From Alentia gelatinosa (Eukaryota > Annelida > Polychaeta > Phyllodocida > Polynoidae), in NCBI GenBank assembly GCA_950022655.1, contig OX465592.1, positions 2,566,623-2,630,622 of the forward strand: a stretch of DNA of 64,000 nt. Reading direction: 5' to 3'. A program made the position numbers and the translations under genes. Each line of letters starts with the position of its first letter. Position 1 is the stretch's first letter. Shown here one piece after another: positions 35,479 through 49,400 of the stretch. The notes under the pieces were generated by a model that did not search any database, had not been told where the DNA came from, and was given only the letters and a program-made list of their open reading frames with translations.

Positions 35479-36073
35479 AGATATAAAGATGAAGGTGGTT
35501 AAGCAGATGCTTCTGCCAACGTTCAAGTATGCTGATTTTACTTTTGATATCATGGGGAAAGTGAAAAAACAAAAATTACAATGTTCAACAAAAGTTTAAC
35601 AGAAGGGGTACGAAAAAATGTAGCTAGAATTGCAACTGTTCAAGAATTATATATCATATATAAAGTAAGAATACTCAGTCATAGAGGAGCATGTCGTCTA
35701 TTGAGCCTAATAAAATGATGGTCGATAAATTCTGATACGGAAATGTCTCACTGAGAATTAGAAGGTCAGAAAAACATTTGTTATATTTTAAGAAGCCTAG
35801 AACAGAAAAAGACAAGCCCCTTATATGTAGGAAACATTTTATGGGAGAAACTTCCAGAGGAGGTACAAAAGCTGAGAAAGGGAGCGGAATTTAAGACTAA
35901 GATCAAAGAAATCATAATGCAGCTAATCTGAAAGTATATCTGTAAATGTGATGTTCACCTGTGCTCTGTACCGTTAATGTCATTTGTGTATGTTTATATA
36001 TATATTAATACTTAAGGGCTACATCAAGGAAGATTGTCAAATTTGCTGGCAAGTAAATTATGTCAATAAAACC
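35479..36073 (+). pseudogene. Second-module copy of the retrotransposon C-terminal relic
   Basis: Same as 3141-3735 at +32,338. Confidence 0.8.
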
Positions 36074-36777
36074 TTTTTTCAAAACATTTTTCTTAGAGAA
36101 TGAGTAAGCTTCACTCTAATATATGACAATTCCCTCAGAGAATGCCAGAAGGCATCTTTCCTTCCTTGATAAGAATGCATGAAGGCATCTTAGGTGCACT
36201 CAGTATAAGTATTTTTAGGCAGCAGTAGGACTGATAGGGTTAAAAAAGATATTCTCGAAATTATCAGTACTGCAGATACTCCAGCCAACCCCAACTGCAG
36301 ATTACGTCAAATCATTATATGCAGATTGGCATCTTGTATTGGGTCTACAGATGGTATGATATCATCTGGGATAGATCTACTAACATTATATTATATATCA
36401 TCTGCTACAACTTTGAAATTGTATGCAATACCTTATCTGGAGGTTATAATATATAGCAATTCTGCTTTACTACTACCGTACCAAATGACAGTTTATTAGA
36501 GAGGCATGGAAGGGAATTCACAGGTCTCCTAATATACCATCAAGGTATGCAGTCGATGTTTAACATGTATCATAAAAAAATTGGGCAGTGGGCATACAAT
36601 TGGGGCATGCTTTTGGGAATTGGCAGGCTTATAGTATCAGATAACGAGCTAGCAGCAAACATATGCTTCAGAATATTAATTCTAACATTGTATATATAGG
36701 GCTTTTTTAATAAAGCATCCTAAAGCATAATTCTGTTCTATTAAACCAGAACATATATACACAATTCCTATTTTCAG

Positions 36778-36842
36778 GCTACAACAATAATCATAAATGC
36801 TGTTGGAAGCAGCTTTGTAGGAATTAGAAATGTGCAATTCAG
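36778..36842 (+). CDS. SEA domain exon B (downstream module)
   Basis: Same sequence as 4440-4504, with the same acceptor and donor and phases 0 and 2. Here all three SEA exons (30431-30543, this one and 37200-37354) are inside the window, so the whole domain can be read: 37 codons from A, 21 from B and 51 from C, plus three codons split across splice junctions. Confidence 0.86.
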
Positions 36843-37199
36843 GTTTGTTATTTTTTATTAATGAACTTTAATTCATGAAAGATTATGGTTTTATAATCCA
36901 ATACAATACATTATGCATAAATATATAAGTAGAAAAGTACCATGATAAGAACTATATTTCTGCAATATATTACGGAAAGCTGCCGCTATAGTTGATTGTT
37001 TTGTTTTAACTTAAACCCAAAGAATATGGAGTAGCAATATTTGAAAAATATAAAGGAAGTGATAAGGTATAAAGACAGAACAATCACTAGGACTAGATTA
37101 TTTTTTAAACTAAAGTATAAAGTAACACATATCATATTTTAGGAAATAGACTTTTTCTTTAAAAAACAAAAGTCTTCATGAACACTTTATTCCATTCAG
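36843..37199 (+). other. Intron between SEA exons B and C (second copy)
   Basis: 357 bp, phase 2, matching 4505-4861. Confidence 0.8.
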
Positions 37200-37354
37200 T
37201 GCGGACAGCGTGGTAGTAACGTTCACAGTTGATTTGGCAGCCACATCTCCAACATCTCATTTTCTTGATTTGGAGACTGCTTTACGAAACAGCATATCCG
37301 AAGGAACCTTTGGCAATTTTACTGTGGATCCTTGCTGTGTTGAAGTAGTATCAG
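37200..37354 (+). CDS. SEA domain exon C (downstream module)
   Basis: Same sequence as 4862-5016, including the Asp-Ser-Val-Val-Val cleavage-site variant and the CysCys pair near the end. Phase 2 in, phase 1 out, donor gtgagt. It leads into PTS exon 2 after a 133-bp intron. Confidence 0.88.
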
Positions 37355-37487
37355 GTGAGTTTGTTTTATTCCTCTTACAAAATGTTTCATCTAAAAAATT
37401 TCGAAATCAATTTATTTAAATGAAATTCTACAATAAAACAAATCTTCGAAAAGTGTGTATTAAAAAGATATTTTGAATCGATTTCAG
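37355..37487 (+). other. Intron between SEA exon C and PTS exon 2
   Basis: 133 bp, phase 1, matching 5017-5149. Confidence 0.85.
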
Positions 37488-40400
37488 GTTTGGATATCTG
37501 TGGCAAAACATCAACTGTTGAGCAAACCACCACTCTTGCTGCAACAACTGTGCAAGATACAACAACTGCTGCTGAAACATCCACTGTGCCACAGACAACT
37601 ACTCCACTAGAAACCACTACTCTGCCACTGACTACAACAGAGCAAGTGACAACAAGTGGACCTCAGACCACAACACAGACTGCAACAACAACAACAGAAG
37701 CAGTGACAACAACTCAGGCCCAGACCACAAGTGTGCCACAAACTACTACTGTAGCAGAAACAACAACACAGGCTCAGACCACCTCTCAGCCTCTGACTAC
37801 TACAGTCGAGGCCACCACAACAGGCGAAGGCACTACTACAGTAGTCGAGACTACCACACAAATGGAAACCACTACTGTCCTAGAGACCACCACGCCTGAA
37901 GTCACAACAACTGAACAGCCAACCTCAACTGTTGAGCAAACCACCACTCTTGCTGCAACAACTGTGCAAGATACAACAACTGCTGCTGAAACATCCACTG
38001 TGCCACAGACAACTACTCCACTAGAAACCACTACTCTGCCACTGACTACAACAGAGCAAGTGACAACAAGTGGACCTCAGACCACAACACAGACTGCAAC
38101 AACAACAGAAGCAGTGACAACAACTCAGGCCCAGACAACAAGTGTGCCACAAACTACTACTGTAGCAGAAACAACAACACAGGCTCAGACCACCTCTCAG
38201 CCTCTGACTACTACAGTCGAGGCCACCACAACAGGTGAAGGCACTACTACAGTAGTCGAGACTACCACACAAACGGAAACCACTACTGTCCTAGAGACCA
38301 CCACGCCTGAAGTCACAACAACTGAATTGCCAACCTCAACTGTTGAGCAAACCACCACTCTTGCTGCAACAACTGTGCAAGATACAACAACTGCTGCTGA
38401 AACATCCACTGTGCCACAGACAACTACTCCACTAGAAACCACTACTCTGCCACTGACTACAACAGAGCAAGTGACAACAAGTGGACCTCAGACCACAACA
38501 CAGACTGCAACAACAACAACAGAAGCAGTGACAACAACTCAGGCCCAGACCACAAGTGTGCCACAAACTACTACTGTAGCAGAAACAACAACACAGGCTC
38601 AGACCACCTCTCAGCCTCTGACTACTACAGTCGAGGCCACCACAACAGGCGAAGGCACTACTACAGTAGTGGAGACTACCACACAAATGGAAACCACTAC
38701 TGTCCTAGAGACCACCACGCCTGAAGTCACAACAACTGAACAGCCAACCTCAACTGTTGAGCAAACCACCACTCTTGCTGCAACAACTGTGCAAGATACA
38801 ACAACTGCTGCTGAAACATCCACTGTGCCACAGACAACTACTCCACTAGAAACCACTACTCTGCCACTGACTACAACAGAGCAAGTGACAACAAGTGGAC
38901 CTCAGACCAAAACACAGACTGCAACAACAACAACAGAAGCAGTGACAACAACTCAGGCCCAGACCACAAGTGTGCCACAAACTACTACTGTAGCAGAAAC
39001 AACAACACAGGCTCAGACCACCTCTCAGCCTCTGACTACTACAGTCGAGGCCACCACAACAGGCGAAGGCACTACTACAGTAGTGGAGACTACCACACAA
39101 ACGGAAACCACTGCTGTCCTAGAGACCACCACGCCTGAAGTCACAACAACTGAACAGCCAACCTCAACTGTTGAGCAAACCACCACTCTTGCTGCAACAA
39201 CTGTGCAAGATACAACAACTGCTGCTGAAACATCCACTGTGCCACAGACAACTACTCCACTAGAAACCACTACTCTGCCACTGACTACAACAGAGCAAGT
39301 GACAACAAGTGGACCTCAGACCACAACACAGACTGCAACAACAACAGAAGCAGTGACAACAACTCAGGCCCAGACAACAAGTGTGCCACAAACTACTACT
39401 GTAGCAGAAACAACAACACAGGCTCAGACCACCTCTCAGCCTCTGACTACTACAGTCGAGGCCACCACAACAGGTGAAGGCACTACTACAGTAGTGGAGA
39501 CTACCACACAAACGGAAACCACTACTGTCCTAGAGACCATCACGCCTGAAGTCACAACAACTGAACAGCCAACCTCAACTGTTGAGCAAACCACCACTCT
39601 TGCTGCAACAACTGTGCAAGATACAACAACTGCTGCTGAAACATCCACTGTGCCACAGACAACTACTCCACTAGAAACCACTACTCTGCCACTGACTACA
39701 ACAGAGCAAGTGACAACAAGTGGACCTCAGACCACAACACAGACTGCAACAACAACAACAGAAGCAGTGACAACAACTCAGGCCCAGACCACAAGTGTGC
39801 CACAAACTACTACTGTAGCAGAAACAACAACACAGGCTCAGACCACCTCTCAGCCTCTGACTACTACAGTCGAGGCCACCACAACAGGCGAAGGCACTAC
39901 TACAGTATTGGAGACTACCACACAAACGGAAACCACTACTGTCCTAGAGACCACCACGCCTGAAGTCACAACAACTGAACAGCCAACCTCAACTGTTGAG
40001 CAAACCACCACTCTTGCTGCAACTACTGTGCAAGATACAACAACTGCTGCTGAAACATCCACTGTGCCACAGACAACTACTCCACTAGAAACCACTACTC
40101 TGCCACTGACTACAACAGAGCAAGTGACAACAAGTGGACCTCAGACCACAACACAGACTGCAACAACAACAACAACAGAAGCAGTGACAACAACTCAGGC
40201 CCAGACCACAAGTGTGCCACAAACTACTACTGTAGCAGAAACAACAACACAGGCTCAGACCACCTCTCAGCCTCTGACTACTACAGTCGAGGCCACCACA
40301 ACAGGTGAAGGCACTACTACAGTAGTCGAGACTACCACACAAACGGAAACCACTACTGTCCTAGAGACCACCACGCCTGAAGTCACAACAACTGAACAGC

Positions 40401-43400
40401 CAACCTCAACTGTTGAGCAAACCACCACTCTTGCTGCAACAACTGTGCAAGATACAACAACTGCTGCTGAAACATCCACTGTGCCACAGACAACTACTCC
40501 ACTAGAAACCACTACTCTGCCATTAACTACAACAGAGCAAGTGACAACAAGTGGACCTCAGACCACAACACAGACTGCAACAACAACAACAACAACAACA
40601 GAAGCAGTGACAACAACTCAGGCCCAGACTACAAGTGTGCCACAAACTACTACTGTAGCAGAAACAACAACACAGGCTCAGACCACCTCTCAGCCTCTGA
40701 CTACTACAGTCGAGGCCACCACAACAGGCGAAGGCACTACTACAGTAGTGGAGACTACCACACAAACGGAATCCACTACTGTCCTAGAGACCACCACGCC
40801 TGAAGTCACAACAACTGAACAGCCAACCTCAACTGTTGAGCAAACCACCACTCTTGCTGCAACAACTGTGCAAGATACAACAACTGCTGCTGAAACATCC
40901 ACTGTGCCACAGACAACTACTCCACTAGAAACCACTTCTCTGCCACTGACTACAACAGAGCAAGTGACAACAAGTGGACCTCAGACCACAACACAGACTG
41001 CAACAACAACAACAGAAGCAGTGACAACAACTCAGGCCCAGACCACAAGTGTGCCACAAACTACTACTGTAGCAGAAACAACAACACAGGCTCAGACCAC
41101 CTCTCAGCCTCTGACTACTACAGTAGAGGCCACCACAACAGGCGAAGGCACTACTACAGTAGTGGAGACTACCACACAAACGGAAACCACTACTGTCCTA
41201 GAGACCACCACGCCTGAAGTCACAACAACTGAACAGCCAACCTCAACTGTTGAGCAAACCACCACTCTTGCTGCAACAACTGTGCAAGATACAACAACTG
41301 CTGCTGAAACATCCACTGTGCCACAGACAACTACTCCACTAGAAACCACTACTCTGCCACTGACTACAACAGAGCAAGTGACAACAAGTGGACCTCAGAC
41401 CACAACACAGACTGCAACAACAACAACAGAAGCAGTGACAACAACTCAGGCCCAGACCACAAGTGTGCCACAAACTACTACTGTAGCAGAAACAACAACA
41501 CAGGCTCAGACCACCTCTCAGCCTCTGACTACTACAGTCGAGGCCACCACAACAGGCGAAGGCACTACTACAGTAGTCGAGACTACCACACAAACGGAAA
41601 CCACTACTGTCCTAGAGACCACCACGCCTGAAGTCACAACAACTGAGCAGCCAACCTCAACTGTTGAGCAAACCACCACTCTTGCTGCAACTACTGTGCA
41701 AGATACAACAACTGCTGCTGAAACATCCACTGTGCCACAGACAACTACTCCACTAGAAACCACTACTCTGCCACTGACTACAACAGAGCAAGTGACAACA
41801 AGTGGACCTCAGACCACAACACAGACTGCAACAACAACAACAGAAGCAGTGACAACAACTCAGGCCCAGACCACAAGTGTGCCACAAACTACTACTGTAG
41901 CAGAAACAACAACACAGGCTCAGACCACCTCTCAGCCTCTGACTACTACAGTCGAGGCCACCACAACAGGCGAAGGCACTACTACAGTAGTCGAGACTAC
42001 CACACAAACGGAAACCACTACTGTCCTAGAGACCACCACGACTGAAGTCACAACAACTGAACAGCCAACCTCAACTGTTGAGCAAACCACCACTCTTGCT
42101 GCAACAACTGTGCAAGATACAACAACTGCTGCTGAAACATCCACTGTGCCACAGACAACTACTCCACTAGAAACCACTACTCTGCCACTGACTACAACAG
42201 AGCAAGTGACAACAAGTGGACCTCAGACCACAACACAGACTGCAACAACAACAACAGAAGCAGTGACAACAACTCAGGCCCAGACCACAAGTGTGCCACA
42301 AACTACTACTGTAGCAGAAACAACAACACAGGCTCAGACCACCTCTCAGCCTCTGACTACTACAGTCGAGGCCACCACAACAGGCGAAGGCACTACTACA
42401 GTAGTCGAGACTACCACACAAACGGAAACCACTACTGTCCTAGAGACCACCACGCCTGAAGTCACAACAACTGAACAGCCAACCTCAACTGTTGAGCAAA
42501 CCACCACTCTTGCTGCAACAACTGTGCAAGATACAACAACTGCTGCTGAAACATCCACTGTGCCACAGACAACTACTCCACTAGAAACCACTACTCTGCC
42601 ACTGACTACAACAGAGCAAGTGACAACAAGCGGACCTCAGACCACAACACAGACTGCAACAACAACAGAAGCAGTGACAACAACTCAGGCCCAGACAACA
42701 AGTGTGCCACAAACTACTACTGTAGCAGAAACAACAACACAGGCTCAGACCACCTCTCAGCCTCTGACTACTACAGTCGAGGCCACCACAACAGGTGAAG
42801 GCACTACTACAGTAGTGGAGACTACCACACAAACGGAAACCACTACTGTCCTAGAGACCATCACGCCTGAAGTCACAACAACTGAACAGCCAACCTCAAC
42901 TGTTGAGCAAACCACCACTCTTGCTGCAACAACTGTGCAAGATACAACAACTGCTGCTGAAACATCCACTGTGCCACAGACAACTACTCCACTAGAAACC
43001 ACTACTCTGCCACTGACTACAACAGAGCAAGTGACAACAAGTGGACCTCAGACCACAACACAGACTGCAACAACAACAACAGAAGCAGTGACAACAACTC
43101 AGGCCCAGACCACAAGTGTGCCACAAACTACTACTGTAGCAGAAACAACAACACAGGCTCAGACCACCTCTCAGCCTCTGACTACTACAGTCGAGGCCAC
43201 CACAACAGGCGAAGGCACTACTACAGCAGTCAAGACTACCACACAAACGGAAACCACTACTGTCCTAGAGACCACCACGCCTGAAGTCACAACAACTGAA
43301 CAGCCAACCTCAACTGTTGAGCAAACCACCACTCTTGCTGCAACAACTGTGCACGATACAACAACTGCTGCTGAAACATCCACTGTGCCACAGACAACTA

Positions 43401-46400
43401 CTCCACTAGAAACCACTACTCTGCCACTGACTACAACAGAGCAAGTGACAACAAGTGGACCTCAGACCACAAAACAGACTGCAACAACAACAACAGAAGC
43501 AGTGACAACAACTCAGGCCCAGACCACAAGTGTGCCACAAACTACTACTGTAGCAGAAACAACAACACAGGCTCAGACCACCTCTCAGCCTCTGACTACT
43601 ACAGTCGAGGCCACCACAACAGGCAAAGGCACTACTACAGTAGTCGAGACTACCACACAAACGGAAACCACTACTGTCCTAGAGACCACCACGCCTGAAG
43701 TCACAACAACTGAACAGCCAACCTCAACTGTTGAGCAAACCACCACTCTTGCTGCAACAACTGTGCAAGATACAACAACTGCTGCTGAAACATCCACTGT
43801 GCCACAGACAACTACTCCACTAGAAACCACTACTCTGCCACTGACTACAACAGAGCAAGTGACAACAAGTGGACCTCAGACCACAACACAGACTGCAACA
43901 ACAACAACAGAAGCAGTGACAACAACTCAGGCCCAGACCACAAGTGTGCCACAAACTACTACTGTAGCAGAAACAACAACACAGGCTCAGACCACCTCTC
44001 AGCCTCTGACTACTACAGTCGAGGCCACCACAACAGGCGAAGGCACTACTACAGTAGTTGAGACTACCACACAAACGGAAACAACTACTGTCCTAGAGAC
44101 CACCACGCCTGAAGTCACAACAACTGAACAGCCAACCTCAACTGTTGAGCAAACCACCACTCTTGCTGCAACAACTGTGCAAGATACAACAACTGCTGCT
44201 GAAACATCCACTGTGCCACAGACAACTACTCCACTAGAAACCACTACTCTGCCACTGACTACAACAGAGCAAGTGACAACAAGTGGACCTCAGACCACAA
44301 CACAGACTGCAACAACAACAACAGAAGCAGTGACAACAACTCAGGCCCAGACCACAAGTGTGCCACAAACTACTACTACGCCTGAAGTCACAACAACTGA
44401 ACAGCCAACCTCAACTGTTGAGCAAACCACCACTCTTGCTGCAACAACTGTGCAGGATACAACAACTGCTGCTGAAACTTCCACTGTGCCACAGACAACT
44501 ACTCCACTAGAAACCACTACTCTGCCATTGACTACAACAGAGCAAGTGACAACAAGTGGACCTCAGACCACAACACAGACTGCAACAACAACAACAGAAG
44601 CAGTGACAACAACTCAGGCCCAGACCACAAGTGTGCCACAAACTACTACTGTAGCAGAAACAACAACACAGGCTCAGACCACCTCTCAGCCTCTGACTAC
44701 TACAGTCGAGGCCACCACAACAGGCGAAGGCACTACTACAGTAGTCGAGACTACCACACAAACGGAAACCACTACTGTCCTAGAGACCACCACGCCTGAA
44801 GTCACAACTGAACAGCCAACCTCAACTGTTGAGCAAACCACCACTCTTGCTGCAACAACTGTGCAAGATACAACAACTGCTGCTGAAACATCCACTGTGC
44901 CACAGACAACTACTCCACTAGAAACCACTACTCTGCCACTGACTACAACAGAGCAAGTGACAACAAGTGGACCTCAGACCACAACACAGACTGCAACAAC
45001 AACAACAGAAGCAGTGACAACAACTCAGGCCCAGACCACAAGTGTGCCACAAACTACTACTGTAGCAGAAACAACAACACAGGCTCAGACCACCTCTCAG
45101 CCTCTGACTACTACAGTCGAGGCCACCACAACAGGCGAAGGCACTACTGCAGTAGTCGAGACTACCACACAAACGGAAACCACTACTGTCCTAGAGACCA
45201 CCACGCCTGAAGTCACAACAACTGAACAGCCAACCTCAACTGTTGAGCAAACCACCACTCTTGCTGCAACAACTGTGCAAGATACAACAACTGCTGCTGA
45301 AACTTCCACTGTGCCACAGACAACTACTCCACTAGAAACCACTACTCTGCCACTGACTACAACAGAGCAAGTGACAACAAGTGGACCTCAGACCACAACA
45401 CAGACTGCAACAACAACAACAGAAGCAGTGACAACAACTCAGGCCCAGACCACAAGTGTGCCACAAACTACTACTGTAGCAGAAACAACAACACAGGCTC
45501 AGACCACCTCTCAGCCTCTGACTACTACAGTCGAGGCCACCACAACAGGCGAAGGCACTACTACAGTAGTGGAGACTACCACACAAACGGAAACCACTAC
45601 TGTCCTAGAGACCACCACGCCTGAAGTCACAACAACTGAACAGCCAACCTCAACTGTTGAGCAAACCACCACTCTTGCTGCAACAACTGTGCAAGATACA
45701 ACAACTGCTGCTGAAACATCCACTGTGCCACAGACAACTACTCCACAAGAAACCACTACTCTGCCACTGACTACAACAGAGCAAGTGACAACAAGTGGAC
45801 CTCAGACCACAACACAGACTGCAACAACAACAACAACAGAAGCAGTGACAACAACTCAGGCCCAGACCACAAGTGTGCCACAAACTACTACTACGCCTGA
45901 AGTCACAACAACTGAACAGCCAACCTCAACTGTTGAGCAAACCACCACTCTTGCTGCAACAACTGTGCAAGATACAACAACTGCTGCTGAAACTTCCACT
46001 GTGCCACAGACAACTACTCCACTAGAAACCACTACTCTGCCATTGACTACAACAGAGCAAGTGACAACAAGTGGACCTCAGACCACAACACAGACTGCAA
46101 CAACAACAACAGAAGCAGTGACAACAACTCAGGCCCAGACCACAAGTGTGCCACAAACTACTACTGTAGCAGAAACAACAACACAGGCTCAGACCACCTC
46201 TCAGCCTCTGACTACTACAGTCGAGGCCACCACAACAGGCGAAGGCACTACTACAGTAGTCGAGACTACCACACAAACGGAAACCACTACTGTCCTAGAG
46301 ACCACCACGCCTGAAGTCACAACAACTGAACAGCCAACCTCAACTGTTGAGCAAACCACCACTCTTGCTGCAACAACTGTGCAAGATACAACAACTGCTG

Positions 46401-49400
46401 CTGAAACATCCACTGTGCCACAGACAACTACTCCACTAAAAACCACTACTCTGCCACTGACTACAACAGAGCAAGTGACAACAAGTGGACCTCAGACCAC
46501 AACACAGACTGCAACAACAACAACAGAAGCAGTGACAACAACTCAGGCCCAGACCACAAGTGTGCCACAAACTACTACTGTAGCAGAAACAACAACACAG
46601 GCTCAGACCACCTCTCAGCCTCTGACTACTACAGTCGAGGCCACCACAACAGGCGAAGGCACTACTACAGCAGTCAAGACTACCACACAAACGGAAACCA
46701 CTACTGTCCTAGAGACCACCACGCCTGAAGTCACAACAACTGAGCAGCCAACCTCAACTGTTGAGCAAACCACCACTCTTGCTGCAACAACTGTGCAAGA
46801 TACAACAACTGCTGCTGAAACATCCACTGTGCCACAGACAACTACTCCACTAGAAACCACTACTCTGCCACTGACTACAACAGTGCGAGTGACAACAAGT
46901 GGACCTCAGACCACAACACAGACTGCAACAACAACAACAGAAGCAGTGACAACATCTCAGGCCCAGACCACAAGTGTGCCACAAGCTACTACTGTAGCAG
47001 AAACAACAACACAGGCTCAGACCACCTCTCAGCCTCTGACTACTACAGTCGAGGCCACCACAACAGGCGAAGGCACTACTACAGTAGTCGAGACTACCAC
47101 ACAAACGGAAACCAGTACTGTCCTAGAGACCACCACGCCTGAAGTCACAACAACTGAACAGCCAACCTCAACTGTTGAGCAAACCACCACTCTTGCTGCA
47201 ACAACTGTGCAAGATACAACAACTGCTGCTGAAACATCCACTGTGCCACAGACAACTACTCCACTAGAAACCACTACTCTGCCACTGACTACAACAGAGC
47301 AAGTGACAAGTGGACCTCAGACCACAACACAGACTGCAACAACAACAACAGAAGCAGTGACAACAACTCAGGCCCAGACCACAAGTGTGCCACAAACTAC
47401 TACTGTAGCAGAAACAACAACACAGGCTCAGACCACCTCTCAGCCTCTGACTACTACAGTCGAGGCCACCACAACAGGCAAAGGCACTACTACAGTAGTC
47501 GAGACTACCACACAAACGGAAACCACTACTGTCCTAGAGACCACCACGCCTGAAGTCACAACAACTGAACAGCCAACCTCAACTGTTGAGCAAACCACCA
47601 CTCTTGCTGCAACAACTGTGCAAGATACAACAACTGCTGCTGAAACATCCACTGTGCCACAGACAACTACTCCACTAGAAACCACTACTCTGCCACTGAC
47701 TACAACAGAGCAAGTGACAACAAGCGGACCTCAGACCACAACACAGACTGCAACAACAACAACAGAAGCAGTGACAACAACTCAGGCCCAGACCACAAGT
47801 GTGCCACAAACTACTACTGTAGCAGAAACAACAACACAGGCTCAGACCACCTCTCAGCCTCTGACTACTACAGTCGAGGCCACCACAACAGGCGAAGGCA
47901 CTACTACAGTAGTCGAGACTACCACACAAACGGAAACCACTACTGTCCTAGAGACCACCACGCCTGAAGTCACAACAACTGAACAGCCAACCTCAACTGT
48001 TGAGCAAACCACCACTCTTGCTGCAACAACTGTGCAAGATACAACAACTGCTGCTGAAACATCCACTGTGCCACAGACAACTACTCCACTAGAAACCACT
48101 ACTCTGCCACTGACTACAACAGAGCAAGTGACAACAAGTGGACCTCAGACCACAACACAGACTGCAACAACAACAACAGAAGCAGTGACAACAACTCAGG
48201 CCCAGACCACAAGTGTGCCACAAACTACTACTGTAGCAGAAACAACAACACAGGCTCAGACCACCTCTCAGCCTCTGACTACTACAGTCGAGGCCACCAC
48301 AACAGGCGAAGGCACTACTACAGTAGTCGAGACTACCACACAAACGGAAACCACTACTGTCCTAGAGACCACCACGCCTGAAGTTACAACAACTGAACAG
48401 CCAACCTCAACTGTTGAGCAAACCACCACTCTTGCTGCAACAACTGTGCAAGATACAACAACTGCTGCTGAAACATCCACTGTGCCACAGACAACTATTC
48501 CACTAGAAACCACTACTCTGCCACTGACTACAACAGAGCAAGTGACAACAAGTGGACCTCAGACCACAACACAGACTGCAACAACAACAACAGAAGCAGT
48601 GACAACAACTCAGGCCCAGACCACAAGTGTGCCACAAACTACTACTACGCCTGAAGTCACAACAACTGAACAGCCAACCTCAACTGTTGAGCAAACCACC
48701 ACTCTTGCTGCAACAAATGTGCAAGATACAACAACTGCTGCTGAAACTTCCACTGTGCCACAGACAACTACTCCACTAGAAACCACTACTCTGCCATTGA
48801 CTACAACAGAGCAAGTGACAACAAGTGGACCTCAGACCACAACACAGACTGCAACAACAACAACAGAAGCAGTGACAACAACTCAGGCCCAGACCACAAG
48901 TGTGCCACAAACTACTACTGTAGCAGAAACAACAACACAGGCTCAGACCACCTCTCAGCCTCTGACTACTACAGTCGAGGCCACCACAACAGGCGAAGGC
49001 ACTACTACAGTAGTCGAGACTACCACACAAACGGAAACCACTACTGTCCTAGAGACCACCACGCCTGAAGTCACAACAACTGAACAGCCAACCTCAACTG
49101 TTGAGCAAACCACCACTCTTGCTGCAACAACTGTGCAAGATACAACAACTGCTGCTGAAACATCCACTGTGCCACAGACAACTACTCCACTAGAAACCAC
49201 TACTCTGCCACTGACTACAACAGAGCAAGTGACAACAAGTGGACCTCAGACCACAACACAGACTGCAACAACAACAACAGAAGCAGTGACAACAACTCAG
49301 GCCCAGACCACAAGTGTGCCACAAACTACTACTGTAGCAGAAACAACAACACAGGCTCAGACCACCTCTCAGCCTCTGACTACTACAGTAGAGGCCAGCA

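Larger units (their letters stand above)
30544..36777 (+). other. Intron between SEA exons A and B, 6.2 kb
   Basis: Phase-0 intron, donor gtaggt at 30544, acceptor ttttcag ending at 36777. Its 3' 4,439 bp (32339-36777) match window positions 1-4439, including all repeats found there. The 5' part (30544-32338) has only one copy in the window. It contains a palindromic element (30629-30808); in 30809-32338 I see AT-rich sequence with short open frames and no recognisable gene. Confidence 0.85.
32339..39344 (+). repeat. Module duplication, copy 2 of the region without differences
   Basis: See 1-7006. The duplicated unit is at least 32,338 bp and includes SEA-B, SEA-C, the PTS exon, SEA-A and the large intron. 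Whether the match extends left of window position 1 cannot be seen. Confidence 0.9.
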
